Shown in pieces: positions 8,025 through 16,257 of a stretch of DNA of 64,000 nucleotides (position 1 is its first letter; each line of letters begins with the position of its first letter). Below the pieces are notes generated by a model. The model did not search any database. It saw only the letters and a list, made by a program, of their open reading frames with translations, and was not told where the DNA came from. The translations under genes were made by a program, and so were the position numbers. This DNA comes from Microbacterium sp. Root61 (GTDB lineage Bacteria; Actinomycetota; Actinomycetes; Actinomycetales; Microbacteriaceae), in contig NZ_LMGU01000001.1 of the NCBI RefSeq assembly GCF_001427525.1, forward strand, positions 2,169,116 through 2,233,115. The letters run 5' to 3'.

Positions 8025-9800
8025 ATGCGAGGGATCAAGGCCCGGAGGTCCCCCTCCGCGGGGCTCGTCGGCATGGCCGTAGCCGCCCTCATCCTGGTCC
8101 TGTCCGCCTCCACATCGGCGGCCGGCTCGGCCTCGGGCACCGGCCCGGGAGCGAATGGATCGGCGGCGACGATCGCCCTGGGGGCACCGACTGAGTCGGC
8201 GACGCCGACTCCCACGCCGACCGAAACCGGCGCCGTCGTACCGGACCCGACCGAGTCGGCAACCGTCGAGCCCACTCCTGATGACTCCGCGAGTCCGACC
8301 CCCTCGGCGACTCCGACTCCTTCGTCCACGCCTTCTCCGACGTCGACCTCCACACCAACCCCGTTGCCGGCTGTGCCTCCCGCCATCGCCGACACCACGA
8401 TCGAGCTCCCCACGCTGGCCATCGCCATCGGCGTACTCCTCGCCGGCGGCCTGCTGGTCTGGGTGCTGCTGCGCCGGCGCCCCCGCGCCCCGGCGCACGC
8501 CGTTGTGGCTCCCGCACAGCCGGTCCCGACCCCCGTGGTCCTGGAATCGATGGCCGCGCTCGGGACAGCAATGATCGACAGCGGGTATCCGGTCGGTCTC
8601 GTCCGCGACGCCCTCGAGGACCTGGCGGCCGCGAGCGGCCGGCCGACGGTTCAGGCGATCATCTTTCCCACGTCGATCCTCGTCTCCTCCGCCGACAGCT
8701 CCATGGCGCAGACGCGGGCCGTCGTGGCCGGAGACGCTCCCTATCTGCTGTACCAAGTCGACATGGTCGACCGGATCGTCGGCGTCGCCCGATCCCGGCC
8801 GGGCGCGGCGGAATGGGTCCGGAGACAGGTCGGCCGCCTGGCCGCCCTTCCGGCACCGTTCTCCCGGATGCAGCGGATCGGCGCCTACGGTCTCCTCTCT
8901 GCGGCACTCAGCGTGCTGATCGGGTCGTCCTGGCTGGGCGTTCTGCTCGCCGGACTTCTGGGACTCGCCGTCGGCACCGCGCTGCTCCTCACCGAGCACC
9001 TCGCTTCGAGCTACCAGGCGCTCATCGTGGTCGCCATCTCGCTGAGCGTCTCCCTGATCGTGCTCGTCGTTGCACGCGTGCTCGACCCGGGTGTCCTGCC
9101 CGCCCTTGTCGCACCGCTGGTCATCCTCCTGCCCGGTGGCCTGCTGACCATCGCCGTCATCGAGCTCGCGACGGGGCAGATCATGTCGGGAGCTGCTCGC
9201 GCAGCCGCGGGTGCCATGCGCCTGCTTCTGCTGGCGACCGGCATCGTCGCGGCATCCGCACTCGTCGGCATTCCGGCGTACACCCCCAGCGCGGCCAATC
9301 CGCTCGGCGCGGTCGCACCATGGATCGCTGTGGCGGTGTTCGGAGTCGGCATCACCGTCTACCAGTGCGCCCCGCCGAAGTCGATCGGCTGGGTCCTGGT
9401 CGTACTCTATGTCGCGTACGGCGCCCAGGTGCTCGGAGACGTCTTCTTCGACGGGGTGCTGTCGGCACTCGTCGGGGCCGCGGTCATGACGCCTGTCGCT
9501 GTCGTCATCGCCCGGCAGCGTAACGGCCCACCGGCGCTCGTCAGCTTCCTGCCCGCCTTCTGGCTCCTGGTGCCCGGAGCGCTCGGCCTCGCCGGTGTCG
9601 CCAGCGTCCTCGAGGGCAACATGGGCGGTGCCAGCACGATCATCACCACCGTCGCCACGATGATGGCCATCGCCCTGGGAGTGTTGCTCGGGCTCGCGCT
9701 GAGCGGGTCGCTCCGAGGATTCGCGAAGTCCGGGCCAGATGTGCTCGAGGGCTTCGACGAACTGGACGTCAGCGGAACGCGAACGCCCGCGCGGGGTTGA
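8025..9800 (+). CDS. ThrE-family threonine/serine exporter with a long Ser/Thr/Pro linker
   Basis: A 591-residue membrane protein. An N-terminal hydrophobic segment lies at about residues 15-35. It is followed by about 90 residues rich in Pro, Thr and Ser (repeats such as TPTPTPTE), a second hydrophobic segment, and then the ThrE domain: a soluble amphipathic part (VLESMAALGTAMIDSGYP) and about ten transmembrane helices, with LLPGGLLTIAVIEL typical of the family. ThrE of Corynebacterium exports threonine and serine by proton antiport and is about 490 residues; the extra length is the exposed linker. Start is the ATG at 8025 with GAGAGG upstream. The 3' end overlaps the convergent hydrolase gene by 32 bases. 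Confidence 0.85.
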   Translation: MRGIKARRSPSAGLVGMAVAALILVLSASTSAAGSASGTGPGANGSAATIALGAPTESATPTPTPTETGAVVPDPTESATVEPTPDDSASPTPSATPTPSSTPSPTSTSTPTPLPAVPPAIADTTIELPTLAIAIGVLLAGGLLVWVLLRRRPRAPAHAVVAPAQPVPTPVVLESMAALGTAMIDSGYPVGLVRDALEDLAAASGRPTVQAIIFPTSILVSSADSSMAQTRAVVAGDAPYLLYQVDMVDRIVGVARSRPGAAEWVRRQVGRLAALPAPFSRMQRIGAYGLLSAALSVLIGSSWLGVLLAGLLGLAVGTALLLTEHLASSYQALIVVAISLSVSLIVLVVARVLDPGVLPALVAPLVILLPGGLLTIAVIELATGQIMSGAARAAAGAMRLLLLATGIVAASALVGIPAYTPSAANPLGAVAPWIAVAVFGVGITVYQCAPPKSIGWVLVVLYVAYGAQVLGDVFFDGVLSALVGAAVMTPVAVVIARQRNGPPALVSFLPAFWLLVPGALGLAGVASVLEGNMGGASTIITTVATMMAIALGVLLGLALSGSLRGFAKSGPDVLEGFDELDVSGTRTPARG

Positions 9801-10695
9801 GCACCGTCATCTGGTGGATGTCGGGTTCGGATACACCGCGCTCACGAAGCAGGGGAAGGACGTTGGTGATCACGTTGTCGTATCCGACGCCACCGTAGGC
9901 GGCCAGCTGGCCGAGCTCGCAGATGTCGTTCGACAGCATGACGCGGTCTGCGAGACCGCGTCGGCACATCTCCGTGATGTTGTCGATGCGGAATTCCAGC
10001 GGCGCGTAGCCCTGAACGAACGCGAGGTTGTCGATGTTCACCCACGCGCCGCGGTCGACGATCGGGAGCATATGCTCGACGCCCTTGCGGTCGCCCAGAT
10101 GGGAGACGATCACCGCTCCCGGTTCGACGCCCTCCTCCGCGAGGAGATCGAGCTGATCGAGCGCCAGCTCGCCCCAATGCGTCGTGTGTGTGAGGATCGG
10201 CACACCTGTCTCCGCGTGGGCACGACCGGCGGCTCGGAAGACGCGTTCGACGGCCGGCGTGATGTGCCCGCGCTCCGTGCCGATCTCGCCGATGAATCCG
10301 GGGCGTACTCCTGAGTCGCCGACTCCATCCGTGATCTCGCGAACGAGCATCGCGGCGAGCGCTGCTGTTGAGGTGGTGGCGACCAAGGGCGGATAGACGA
10401 CTTCGCGGTACCACCCGGCGCCCATCACGATCTGCACTCCGGATGCTCTGCTGAGACGGGCGAGCGCCTCCGGGTCTCGCCCGAGTCCGTTGTTGGTCGG
10501 GTCGCAGATCGTGCCGCCTCCCGCCTCGCGGAATCGGATCAGCTCCGCCAGCGCGATCTCCTCGTCATCGAGAATCGCTTCATACAGCTGCCGGAGACCC
10601 CACCCGTCGACCAGGATGTGGTCGTGGGTGAGTGTGACTCCGAGCTGTTGGGGCTCGACTTCGCCGAGCACCGTCATGACACGTCCTTGCACCAT
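9769..10695 (-). CDS. Phosphotriesterase-family (PHP-like) metal-dependent hydrolase
   Basis: A 308-residue TIM-barrel hydrolase of the phosphotriesterase family. Visible metal-site elements are THDHI (HxH), GEIGTE supplying a bridging glutamate as in E. coli PHP rather than a carboxylated lysine, THTTHW, SHLGDRKG and LSNDI. Members include lactonases and organophosphate hydrolases; the Glu-bridged branch is mostly uncharacterised, and a lactonase role suits this catabolic neighbourhood. It lies downstream of the IclR gene on the same strand (81-base gap), with GGGAG five bases before the ATG. Its last 32 bases overlap the convergent ThrE-like gene. Confidence 0.85.
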   Translation of the reverse strand: MVQGRVMTVLGEVEPQQLGVTLTHDHILVDGWGLRQLYEAILDDEEIALAELIRFREAGGGTICDPTNNGLGRDPEALARLSRASGVQIVMGAGWYREVVYPPLVATTSTAALAAMLVREITDGVGDSGVRPGFIGEIGTERGHITPAVERVFRAAGRAHAETGVPILTHTTHWGELALDQLDLLAEEGVEPGAVIVSHLGDRKGVEHMLPIVDRGAWVNIDNLAFVQGYAPLEFRIDNITEMCRRGLADRVMLSNDICELGQLAAYGGVGYDNVITNVLPLLRERGVSEPDIHQMTVLNPARAFAFR

Positions 10696-10776
10696 GGACT
10701 CCCTGTCCTTGTCCTTCGATCAACAACAAATCGCGTCAGCAGGGGTCCCGCTGACAGCCTCGACTCCGGACCCGAC

Positions 10777-11571
10777 CTAGCCGGCGGAGACTGCTGGCGC
10801 CGGGGTCTCCAGCGCCGCCGAGATCGACGTCGCCGACGACGTGAGCACCTCGATCATCCGCTCGACGGTCACGTCACCGCTGTCCAATCGCGCCTTCGGG
10901 ACGGAGAAGCTCAGCGCTGCAACAACACGTCCGCCTCGGCCGGTGATGGGTACGGCGACGCAGAACACACCGTGTGAGTACTCCCCGTCATCCGTCGCGA
11001 AGCCTTGACTGCGCACCTTCTCGATCACCTCGAGGAGCTCTTCCCCCGAAGTGATCGTGTGCGGCGTGTACCCGGGCAGCGACTGGCCGACGAACCGCTC
11101 ACGCAGCGTGCTCAGTGGGACACCGCTCAGGAGGGCCTTGCCGATCCCGGTCACATACGCGGGGAGGCGGCTGCCCACGCTGGACACCAGTCGCAGCGGT
11201 TGCGTGCCCTCGACCTTGTCGAGATAGACGACGTCGAGGTCATCGAGGATGCCCAATTGCACGGTCTCGTCGAGCGCTTCGTTCGCCTCTCGGAGATACC
11301 GGCGTGCGCGGATCACGAGATCGCGGCTGCGACGGAATGCCTGCCCGACCTCCCAGGGGCGCACGCCGATCGAGTACCGTCGATCGTCAGGGTCCAGCGT
11401 GAGCCACTTCATCGCGACGATCGTGTGAAGCAGTCCATGGAGACTGCTCTTCGGATAGGGCAGCTGCTCGGCCAGCTCCACGAAAGTGACGCCGTCTGAA
11501 TATCGCGCGACGACCTCCAGCAGCTCCAGGGTGCGCTGGGCGGATTTGACGCTCTGTGCCTGCTCAGTCAT
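10777..11571 (-). CDS. IclR-family transcriptional regulator
   Basis: A 264-residue IclR regulator with an N-terminal winged helix (SAQRTLELLEVVA, then VTFVELAEQLPYPKSSLHGL) and a C-terminal effector domain ending in GRGGRVVAALSFSVP. It lies between the PHP-like hydrolase and the RidA gene at the distal part of the catabolic cluster, same strand, with about 115 bases of leader. It is the only DNA-binding protein in this block, so it is the best candidate for the repeated inverted-repeat site near 15290 and 24590. Effector is presumably a pathway intermediate; this is inference. Confidence 0.87.
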   Translation of the reverse strand: MTEQAQSVKSAQRTLELLEVVARYSDGVTFVELAEQLPYPKSSLHGLLHTIVAMKWLTLDPDDRRYSIGVRPWEVGQAFRRSRDLVIRARRYLREANEALDETVQLGILDDLDVVYLDKVEGTQPLRLVSSVGSRLPAYVTGIGKALLSGVPLSTLRERFVGQSLPGYTPHTITSGEELLEVIEKVRSQGFATDDGEYSHGVFCVAVPITGRGGRVVAALSFSVPKARLDSGDVTVERMIEVLTSSATSISAALETPAPAVSAG

Positions 11572-11685
11572 GACATGTCACTCTCACGAGGTCGGTCCAA
11601 GGGGTGATCGTCATTGTGCCATCGCTCGCGGAGCACGATGCCGAGCGCGAGACCTCCGACACGGCAGCAGCCCGCATCGCCCCGC

Positions 11686-12066
11686 TCACCCGTCGACCAC
11701 CGCGAGCAGATCCACCTCGACGAGAAGCGGGGTCGGGAGCGTGACCGTCACCGTCGTCCGAACGGGATACGGAGCCGAGAAGAACTCGGCGTAGATCGCG
11801 TTCGTCTCGGCGAATTGCGCAGGATCCGTGAGGAAGACCCGCACCTGGATCACGTCCGTGAAGTCGGCTCCGGCCGCCGCGAGCGTGGCACCGAGGTTGG
11901 CGAATGTTCTTCGCAGTTGCGGTTCGAAGCCATCCTCGACGGAGCCGTCCTCTCGGATGCCTGCTTGGCCTGCGCAGGCGACGATCTGACCCCGCCGACG
12001 GCTCTGCGAATACGGCCCGGCAGGCGGCGGAGCCTGTTCGGTGTATCCGACGATATCCATGAACAT
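11686..12066 (-). CDS. RidA-family enamine/imine deaminase
   Basis: A 126-residue protein of the RidA/YjgF/YER057c family. It has GPYSQ near residue 20, the internal segment RTFANLGATLAAAGADFTDV and VEVDLLAV near the C-terminus. Family members hydrolyse reactive enamines or imines released by PLP enzymes, or deaminate related intermediates. It is ten bases downstream of the FAH-family gene and two genes from the SelA-like PLP enzyme, so quenching of an enamine from that enzyme is a reasonable role. Start at 12066 is supported by GAGGAGG upstream. The usual conserved arginine (R105 of RidA) is not obvious in the C-terminal part, so catalytic competence should be treated with care. Confidence 0.82.
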   Translation of the reverse strand: MFMDIVGYTEQAPPPAGPYSQSRRRGQIVACAGQAGIREDGSVEDGFEPQLRRTFANLGATLAAAGADFTDVIQVRVFLTDPAQFAETNAIYAEFFSAPYPVRTTVTVTLPTPLLVEVDLLAVVDG

Positions 12067-12076
12067 ATCGACCTCC

Positions 12077-12934
12077 TCAGTCGCTCACAGGAAAGACGGT
12101 CTGTGCGATCTCGCCCAGCCCATCGATGGTCAAACGCACGGTGTCACCCTCGGCGAGATAGGGGAATCGCCCGGACAACGCGACGCCCTGCGGCGTCCCC
12201 GTCAGCACGATGTCGCCGGGCTCGAGTTCCATGACACGCGCGAGCTCCACGAGGATGGCGGCGACCGAGAAGACCATGTCGGCGGTGGACGACGACTGAC
12301 GCGGCTCACCGTTCACCCACGACCGCAGTGCCAGATCCTGCGGATCGGGAACCTCGTCGGTCGTGGCGATCCACGGGCCCAGAGGGCACGCGCCGGGGAA
12401 GCTCTTCCCCTTCGACCACTGACCGCCAGACCACTCGATTTGCGACCACCTGTCGCTGAGATCGTTGGCCAGGACGTATCCCGCGATCGCGCTCAGCGCC
12501 TCGTCATCGGTGACCTCCCCGTGCAGGCGAGCGCCGATCACGATGCCGAGCTCGACCTCCCAGTCCAACGTCGAACGCGGATCGGGTCGCGTGATCGGGT
12601 CGTTCGGTCCGACGAGCGTGTTGGACTTCTTGAAGAAGACGACGACGTCTTCGGGAGGCAACGCGCCCGATTCCGCCGCGTGTGCCGCATAGTTCATCCC
12701 GATGCACACGATCGACGGCGTTCGCACGAGCGGAGGCCCGATGCGATCCGACTCGATCGAAGCCTCGACGAGCGCGCCGCCCTCCAGCGCCGCGCGCAGG
12801 CGCGCGATGCCGTCGCCCGAGAAGAACTCCGGGTCATAGTCGGCCGCGATCGGCGTCGCATCGAACCACGTGCCCCCGGCGCGTGAGACGACGGGGCGTT
12901 CGCGACCTGCCGGGCCAACCCTCATGAGTCTCAT
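12077..12934 (-). CDS. Fumarylacetoacetate hydrolase-family enzyme
   Basis: A 285-residue FAH-superfamily protein. It has the standard IVCIGMNYAAHAAE start of the catalytic domain, FFKKSNTLVGPNDPI, the metal-binding acidic block LDWEVELGIVIG, GKSFPGACPLGPWI and the C-terminal GDIVLTGTPQGVAL. Members hydrolyse acylpyruvates, decarboxylate oxaloacetate-like acids or dehydrate 2-keto-3-deoxy sugar acids. The neighbourhood of sugar-type dehydrogenases and a SelA-like lyase favours a 2-keto-acid intermediate. Its ATG overlaps the SelA-like stop codon by four bases, so it is translationally coupled. Family firm; reaction inferred. Confidence 0.88.
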   Translation of the reverse strand: MRLMRVGPAGRERPVVSRAGGTWFDATPIAADYDPEFFSGDGIARLRAALEGGALVEASIESDRIGPPLVRTPSIVCIGMNYAAHAAESGALPPEDVVVFFKKSNTLVGPNDPITRPDPRSTLDWEVELGIVIGARLHGEVTDDEALSAIAGYVLANDLSDRWSQIEWSGGQWSKGKSFPGACPLGPWIATTDEVPDPQDLALRSWVNGEPRQSSSTADMVFSVAAILVELARVMELEPGDIVLTGTPQGVALSGRFPYLAEGDTVRLTIDGLGEIAQTVFPVSD

Positions 12935-14151
12935 GCGTCGTCCTCCACGTCAGTCGACGAAGCGAGATCCGCGATCACTCGGGCCACGGATGTCGCGATC
13001 TTCTCCGCATCCCCTTCTGCGAGTGCCATCGGATGCACGAGCAGCGCACCACGCCACACTTCCGACTCCTCCAGGTAAACAGGCGTCTCGAGCATCGCGA
13101 GACCGTTCGCGAAAGCGTCGGCATCCACACCGGCGCCAACGAGATCGAGCTCCAGGACGGGTACGCCCAAGGGAGACGTCTCGCTCCAGATCACCGGCGT
13201 CCCCTCCTCCGTCAGCAGTTCTCGGAGGCGCACCAGCTCACGGATCCCTGCCGCGTCGTCCGCTCCCGGCGCCGCGACATAGCGCTCGACAGCGGCGACA
13301 AGACCGGCGATCTGCTCGCGTCCGACCTTCATCGCCCGGCCGATACCGTGACGGGGCGGAGTGTCGATGCTCTGATCACGGCCCCACGTCTGCTCGCGCT
13401 CGTCCATGTCCTGATGGAGCAGAGCAACGAGTTCGACGAGGTCCGCGCGTCCACAAAGAATCCCACTCGCCTGGGGACCCCGGAAGTGCTTGCCGCCGCT
13501 CAGGGCGACGAGCGCGGCACCGTCGTCGAGCCAGCGTCGAAGGTTCTCCAGCGGCGGGGCGTAGAGTGCCCCATCGACCAGAACGGACACGCCTCGCGAA
13601 CCGGCCAGTCGGGCGATCGCGGCGAGCGTGGGGTGGTTCCCCGGCCGGCCGGGACGGTACAGCACGGCCGCCACATCCCCGTCGAGCGCCCGTTCGATCT
13701 CGCCGATGTGGGTCGAGTGCGGGTATCCGACAACGACGAGCTCCGCTCCGGCGGCCTCGAGGGCACGGTCGTACGGGTCACGGTGGGCGGCGAGCACGAT
13801 CACGCGATGCGGCGCGTCGGCGATCCGCGGGAGCTGATCCATGCGTGCGGAATCCGCGCCGGCGATGATGGCCGCCGTCGCCAGGGTGAGTGCGGCCGCC
13901 GCGCCGGACGTCACGTAGGCCGCATCGGCATCCAGCAGCCGTGCCAGCTCGCGTCCTGCGCATCGTTCCAGGTCGTCCATACGGACGGGATTGATCGTAG
14001 CCTCGCGCATCGCCTCGACGACGACGGGGTGAAGCGTCAGACCGCCGAGACGGGTGGCCGGTCCGACGCCGTTGATGACCCGGCGAACACCGAGCCGGTC
14101 GAAAAGGGTGTCCTGCCCATCGGCGCCCTGCGCCCCGGCGTCGGCCATCAT
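12931..14151 (-). CDS. SelA-like PLP-dependent enzyme (amino-acid or amino-sugar-acid lyase type)
   Basis: A 406-residue fold-type-I PLP enzyme of the selenocysteine synthase-like group. The N-terminal block is LGVRRVINGVGPATRLGG, an aspartate lies in the SVLVDGALYAPP stretch, and the PLP lysine is in SGGKHFRGPQASGI (about residue 240). True SelA also needs selenium and tRNA-Sec partners, of which nothing is seen here. The close relatives include D-glucosaminate-6-phosphate ammonia-lyase (DgaE) and the PLP partners of COG3964 hydrolases. It is coupled on both sides by 4-base overlaps (MDR dehydrogenase upstream, FAH downstream). A beta-elimination releasing ammonia and a 2-keto-3-deoxy acid is the working model. 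Confidence 0.82.
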   Translation of the reverse strand: MMADAGAQGADGQDTLFDRLGVRRVINGVGPATRLGGLTLHPVVVEAMREATINPVRMDDLERCAGRELARLLDADAAYVTSGAAAALTLATAAIIAGADSARMDQLPRIADAPHRVIVLAAHRDPYDRALEAAGAELVVVGYPHSTHIGEIERALDGDVAAVLYRPGRPGNHPTLAAIARLAGSRGVSVLVDGALYAPPLENLRRWLDDGAALVALSGGKHFRGPQASGILCGRADLVELVALLHQDMDEREQTWGRDQSIDTPPRHGIGRAMKVGREQIAGLVAAVERYVAAPGADDAAGIRELVRLRELLTEEGTPVIWSETSPLGVPVLELDLVGAGVDADAFANGLAMLETPVYLEESEVWRGALLVHPMALAEGDAEKIATSVARVIADLASSTDVEDDA

Positions 14152-15248
14152 GACGCCCCCTCCACGGTCATCGTCTCGGCATCGATGGCAGCGCTCGCGA
14201 ACACCGGGGCGCTGTCGGCCGCGAATCGGATCAGGACCTTTCCCGGCACATCCAACGTTCGCCCCAGCCGCTGGAACACCGCATCCGCATCGCCCGGTGC
14301 GACCACCTCGCTGATGAGGGTGCTCAGCACCGGTGCGCCCTCCGCGACCCACTCCGCTGCCTCTTGGAAGGTCTTCGCCGGGTAGGTGAAGCTGCCCACG
14401 AGCACGCGCTCGTCAGTGCTGATGCGGTAGGCATCCAAGGACACGTTCGGCGTGGCCATTCCTACCAGGCAGACGCCGCCACCGAGCATCGTCGATCGCA
14501 ACGCATCGCCGATCGTCGCAGAGCTTCCCACGGCGTCTATCGCGATGTCCGCACCACGCCCGTCGGTTCGTGCGCGGACGGCATCGGGCACGCCGGCGCG
14601 AGTCGGATCGAGCACCTCGGCACCCAGGGCCGCGCATACCTCGCGCCGCCCCTCGTTGGGCTCGGAGACGATGACGAGAGAGGCCCCCGCACGTTGCGCG
14701 GCCAGCACACACGATTGGCCGATAGGGCCTCCTCCCACGACCAGGACGACGTGACCGGATTGCACACCGACCCGATGCACCGCATGCAGGGCGACGGCCA
14801 GCGGCTCGATGAGGGCCGCGAGAAGAGGGTTCTCCATCTCCGGGAGCACGACGACGTTCGCCACCGGCACCGCGTACTGCTCGGCGAAAGCGGAGACGAT
14901 CGTGGGGTCGACCCCGATGATCCGGCGACGCGGGTCGTGCTGCTCGCGCCCCGCGTATTGCTTGATCTCCTCGGACGGCACGATCACGGGATTCACGGTC
15001 ACGAGCGCTCCCAGCGGGTATAGCGCGGGATCGACCTCGGCGCCGACTGCGGCGATGCGGCCGACGGTCTCGTGGCCCATCACCTGGCCGGGGAAGCGTC
15101 GTCCGTTCTCGCCCGTGTACCCGTGGATGTCCGAACCGCAGATGCCCGTGGCGATCGTCGCGACGACGATCTCTCCCGGTCCCGGTAGGGCGTCATCCAC
15201 CTCGACCAGGCCTACTCTGCCGATCTCTTCCAGTCTTACAGCGCGCAT
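14148..15248 (-). CDS. MDR-family (alcohol dehydrogenase-like) oxidoreductase
   Basis: A 366-residue medium-chain dehydrogenase. The catalytic zinc motif region reads GICGSDIHGYTG and GHETVGRIAAVG, and the nucleotide-binding motif is VVGGGPIGQ. The four-cysteine lobe that binds structural zinc in classical members is absent: the loop at about residues 90-110 contains no cysteine. Such members include sorbitol and threonine dehydrogenase relatives acting on polyols. The gene starts just after a 106-base intergenic gap containing an operator-like repeat, so it may have its own promoter. It overlaps the SelA-like gene by four bases. Likely NAD(P)-dependent oxidation of a hydroxyl in the pathway. 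Confidence 0.85.
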   Translation of the reverse strand: MRAVRLEEIGRVGLVEVDDALPGPGEIVVATIATGICGSDIHGYTGENGRRFPGQVMGHETVGRIAAVGAEVDPALYPLGALVTVNPVIVPSEEIKQYAGREQHDPRRRIIGVDPTIVSAFAEQYAVPVANVVVLPEMENPLLAALIEPLAVALHAVHRVGVQSGHVVLVVGGGPIGQSCVLAAQRAGASLVIVSEPNEGRREVCAALGAEVLDPTRAGVPDAVRARTDGRGADIAIDAVGSSATIGDALRSTMLGGGVCLVGMATPNVSLDAYRISTDERVLVGSFTYPAKTFQEAAEWVAEGAPVLSTLISEVVAPGDADAVFQRLGRTLDVPGKVLIRFAADSAPVFASAAIDAETMTVEGAS

Positions 15249-15283
15249 GGAGCCATCCCTTGGTTCATCCCTCTGAAACTAAC

Positions 15284-15298
15284 TTCATGCATACGAAC
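15284..15298. promoter_or_regulatory. Operator-like repeat TTCATGCATACGAAC
   Basis: This 15-base block matches 13 of 15 positions of TTCATACATATGAAC at 24580-24594 upstream of the binding-protein gene of the same cluster. Here the dyad is imperfect. It sits 36 bases before the MDR dehydrogenase ATG, inside the only sizeable gap between the 3-hydroxyacyl-CoA-dehydrogenase-like gene and the MDR gene. It probably marks an internal promoter or co-regulated sub-operon under the nearby IclR protein. Confidence 0.5.
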
Positions 15299-15354
15299 AG
15301 CATGACAGGTCTTCGATCGGCGGGGCAAGCTCCTGCCGCCCCGCGCGCACCCGG

Positions 15355-16257
15355 TCACGAGTCCACCGCCGGTTCGTGAGCGGACGCGATGATGCGCGAC
15401 AGGCGGTCATCCCGGCGAGTGGCGACTTCGCGGGCGCTCGCAGGCGTGTAATCGAAGACGCCGGCGAGGGACTTGACGCCCAGGCGCCCCTCCGCCACGA
15501 GAGCGCTCAGGATGCTGGGAGGGGAGAACCTCTCTCCATGGGCAGCGCGGAGCACCTCGAAGATGGCCAGATACGTGTCGAGCCCGCCGAGATCGGCATT
15601 GGCAAGTGGCCCCAACGCGGCCAACCGCGGCGCAAAGGACGAGCTCACGATCTCATCGACGCTCTCGGCCGATATGCCCTCCTCGATGCACAACAGTGCC
15701 TCCCGGATGGCGGCGAACTGGATGCGGTTCGCCACGAATCCCGCACCGTTGCGGACGATGACCGGCCGTTTGCCGGCTTGCCGCAGGACGTCGATGACGT
15801 TCTCCAACACATCGTTGCTGGTGGCCGTGCCCGGCGCCACCTCCACACACTCCACTTCGTAGGCAGGGTTGAACCAGTGCGTGGCCAGGACGCGCGACGG
15901 CTGTGGGACGCACTCGGCCAGTCGATCGATGTCGAGCGAGGAGGTGTTCGACGCGAGAATCGCATCGACCAGAGCAAGGGAACCGAGGCGCGTCCACAGT
16001 CGTTGCTTCAGCGCGAGATCCTCCGGAGCCGCCTCGATCACGAGCCGGGCGGATGAGACGGCCTCGAGATCCGGCGTGATCGTGGGAGTCTCCCCAGCGG
16101 TCGGCGGCCCATCGGCGCGCAGGCGATCCTTCAGCGAGGCCGCAGCCCCCTCGTCCGGCTCGATGACCGTCACCTCATGCCCGGCACGGGCGAGTGCGAT
16201 CGCAATCCCTCCGCCCATGATTCCGCCTCCGACGACGGCGGTGCGTATTCGCGTCAT
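15355..16257 (-). CDS. 3-hydroxyacyl-CoA dehydrogenase-family NAD-binding protein
   Basis: A 300-residue protein with the N-terminal NAD motif GGGIMGGGIA, the central ASNTSSLDI and THWFNP segments containing the family catalytic histidine, and the helical C-terminal dimerisation domain (GFVANRIQFAAIREAL). Length and layout fit single-domain enzymes such as 3-hydroxybutyryl-CoA dehydrogenase and L-gulonate 3-dehydrogenase (lambda-crystallin). No other CoA-pathway gene is nearby, so oxidation of a free hydroxy acid is at least as likely as a CoA ester. Its ATG overlaps the amidohydrolase stop as ATGA. Confidence 0.83.
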   Translation of the reverse strand: MTRIRTAVVGGGIMGGGIAIALARAGHEVTVIEPDEGAAASLKDRLRADGPPTAGETPTITPDLEAVSSARLVIEAAPEDLALKQRLWTRLGSLALVDAILASNTSSLDIDRLAECVPQPSRVLATHWFNPAYEVECVEVAPGTATSNDVLENVIDVLRQAGKRPVIVRNGAGFVANRIQFAAIREALLCIEEGISAESVDEIVSSSFAPRLAALGPLANADLGGLDTYLAIFEVLRAAHGERFSPPSILSALVAEGRLGVKSLAGVFDYTPASAREVATRRDDRLSRIIASAHEPAVDS

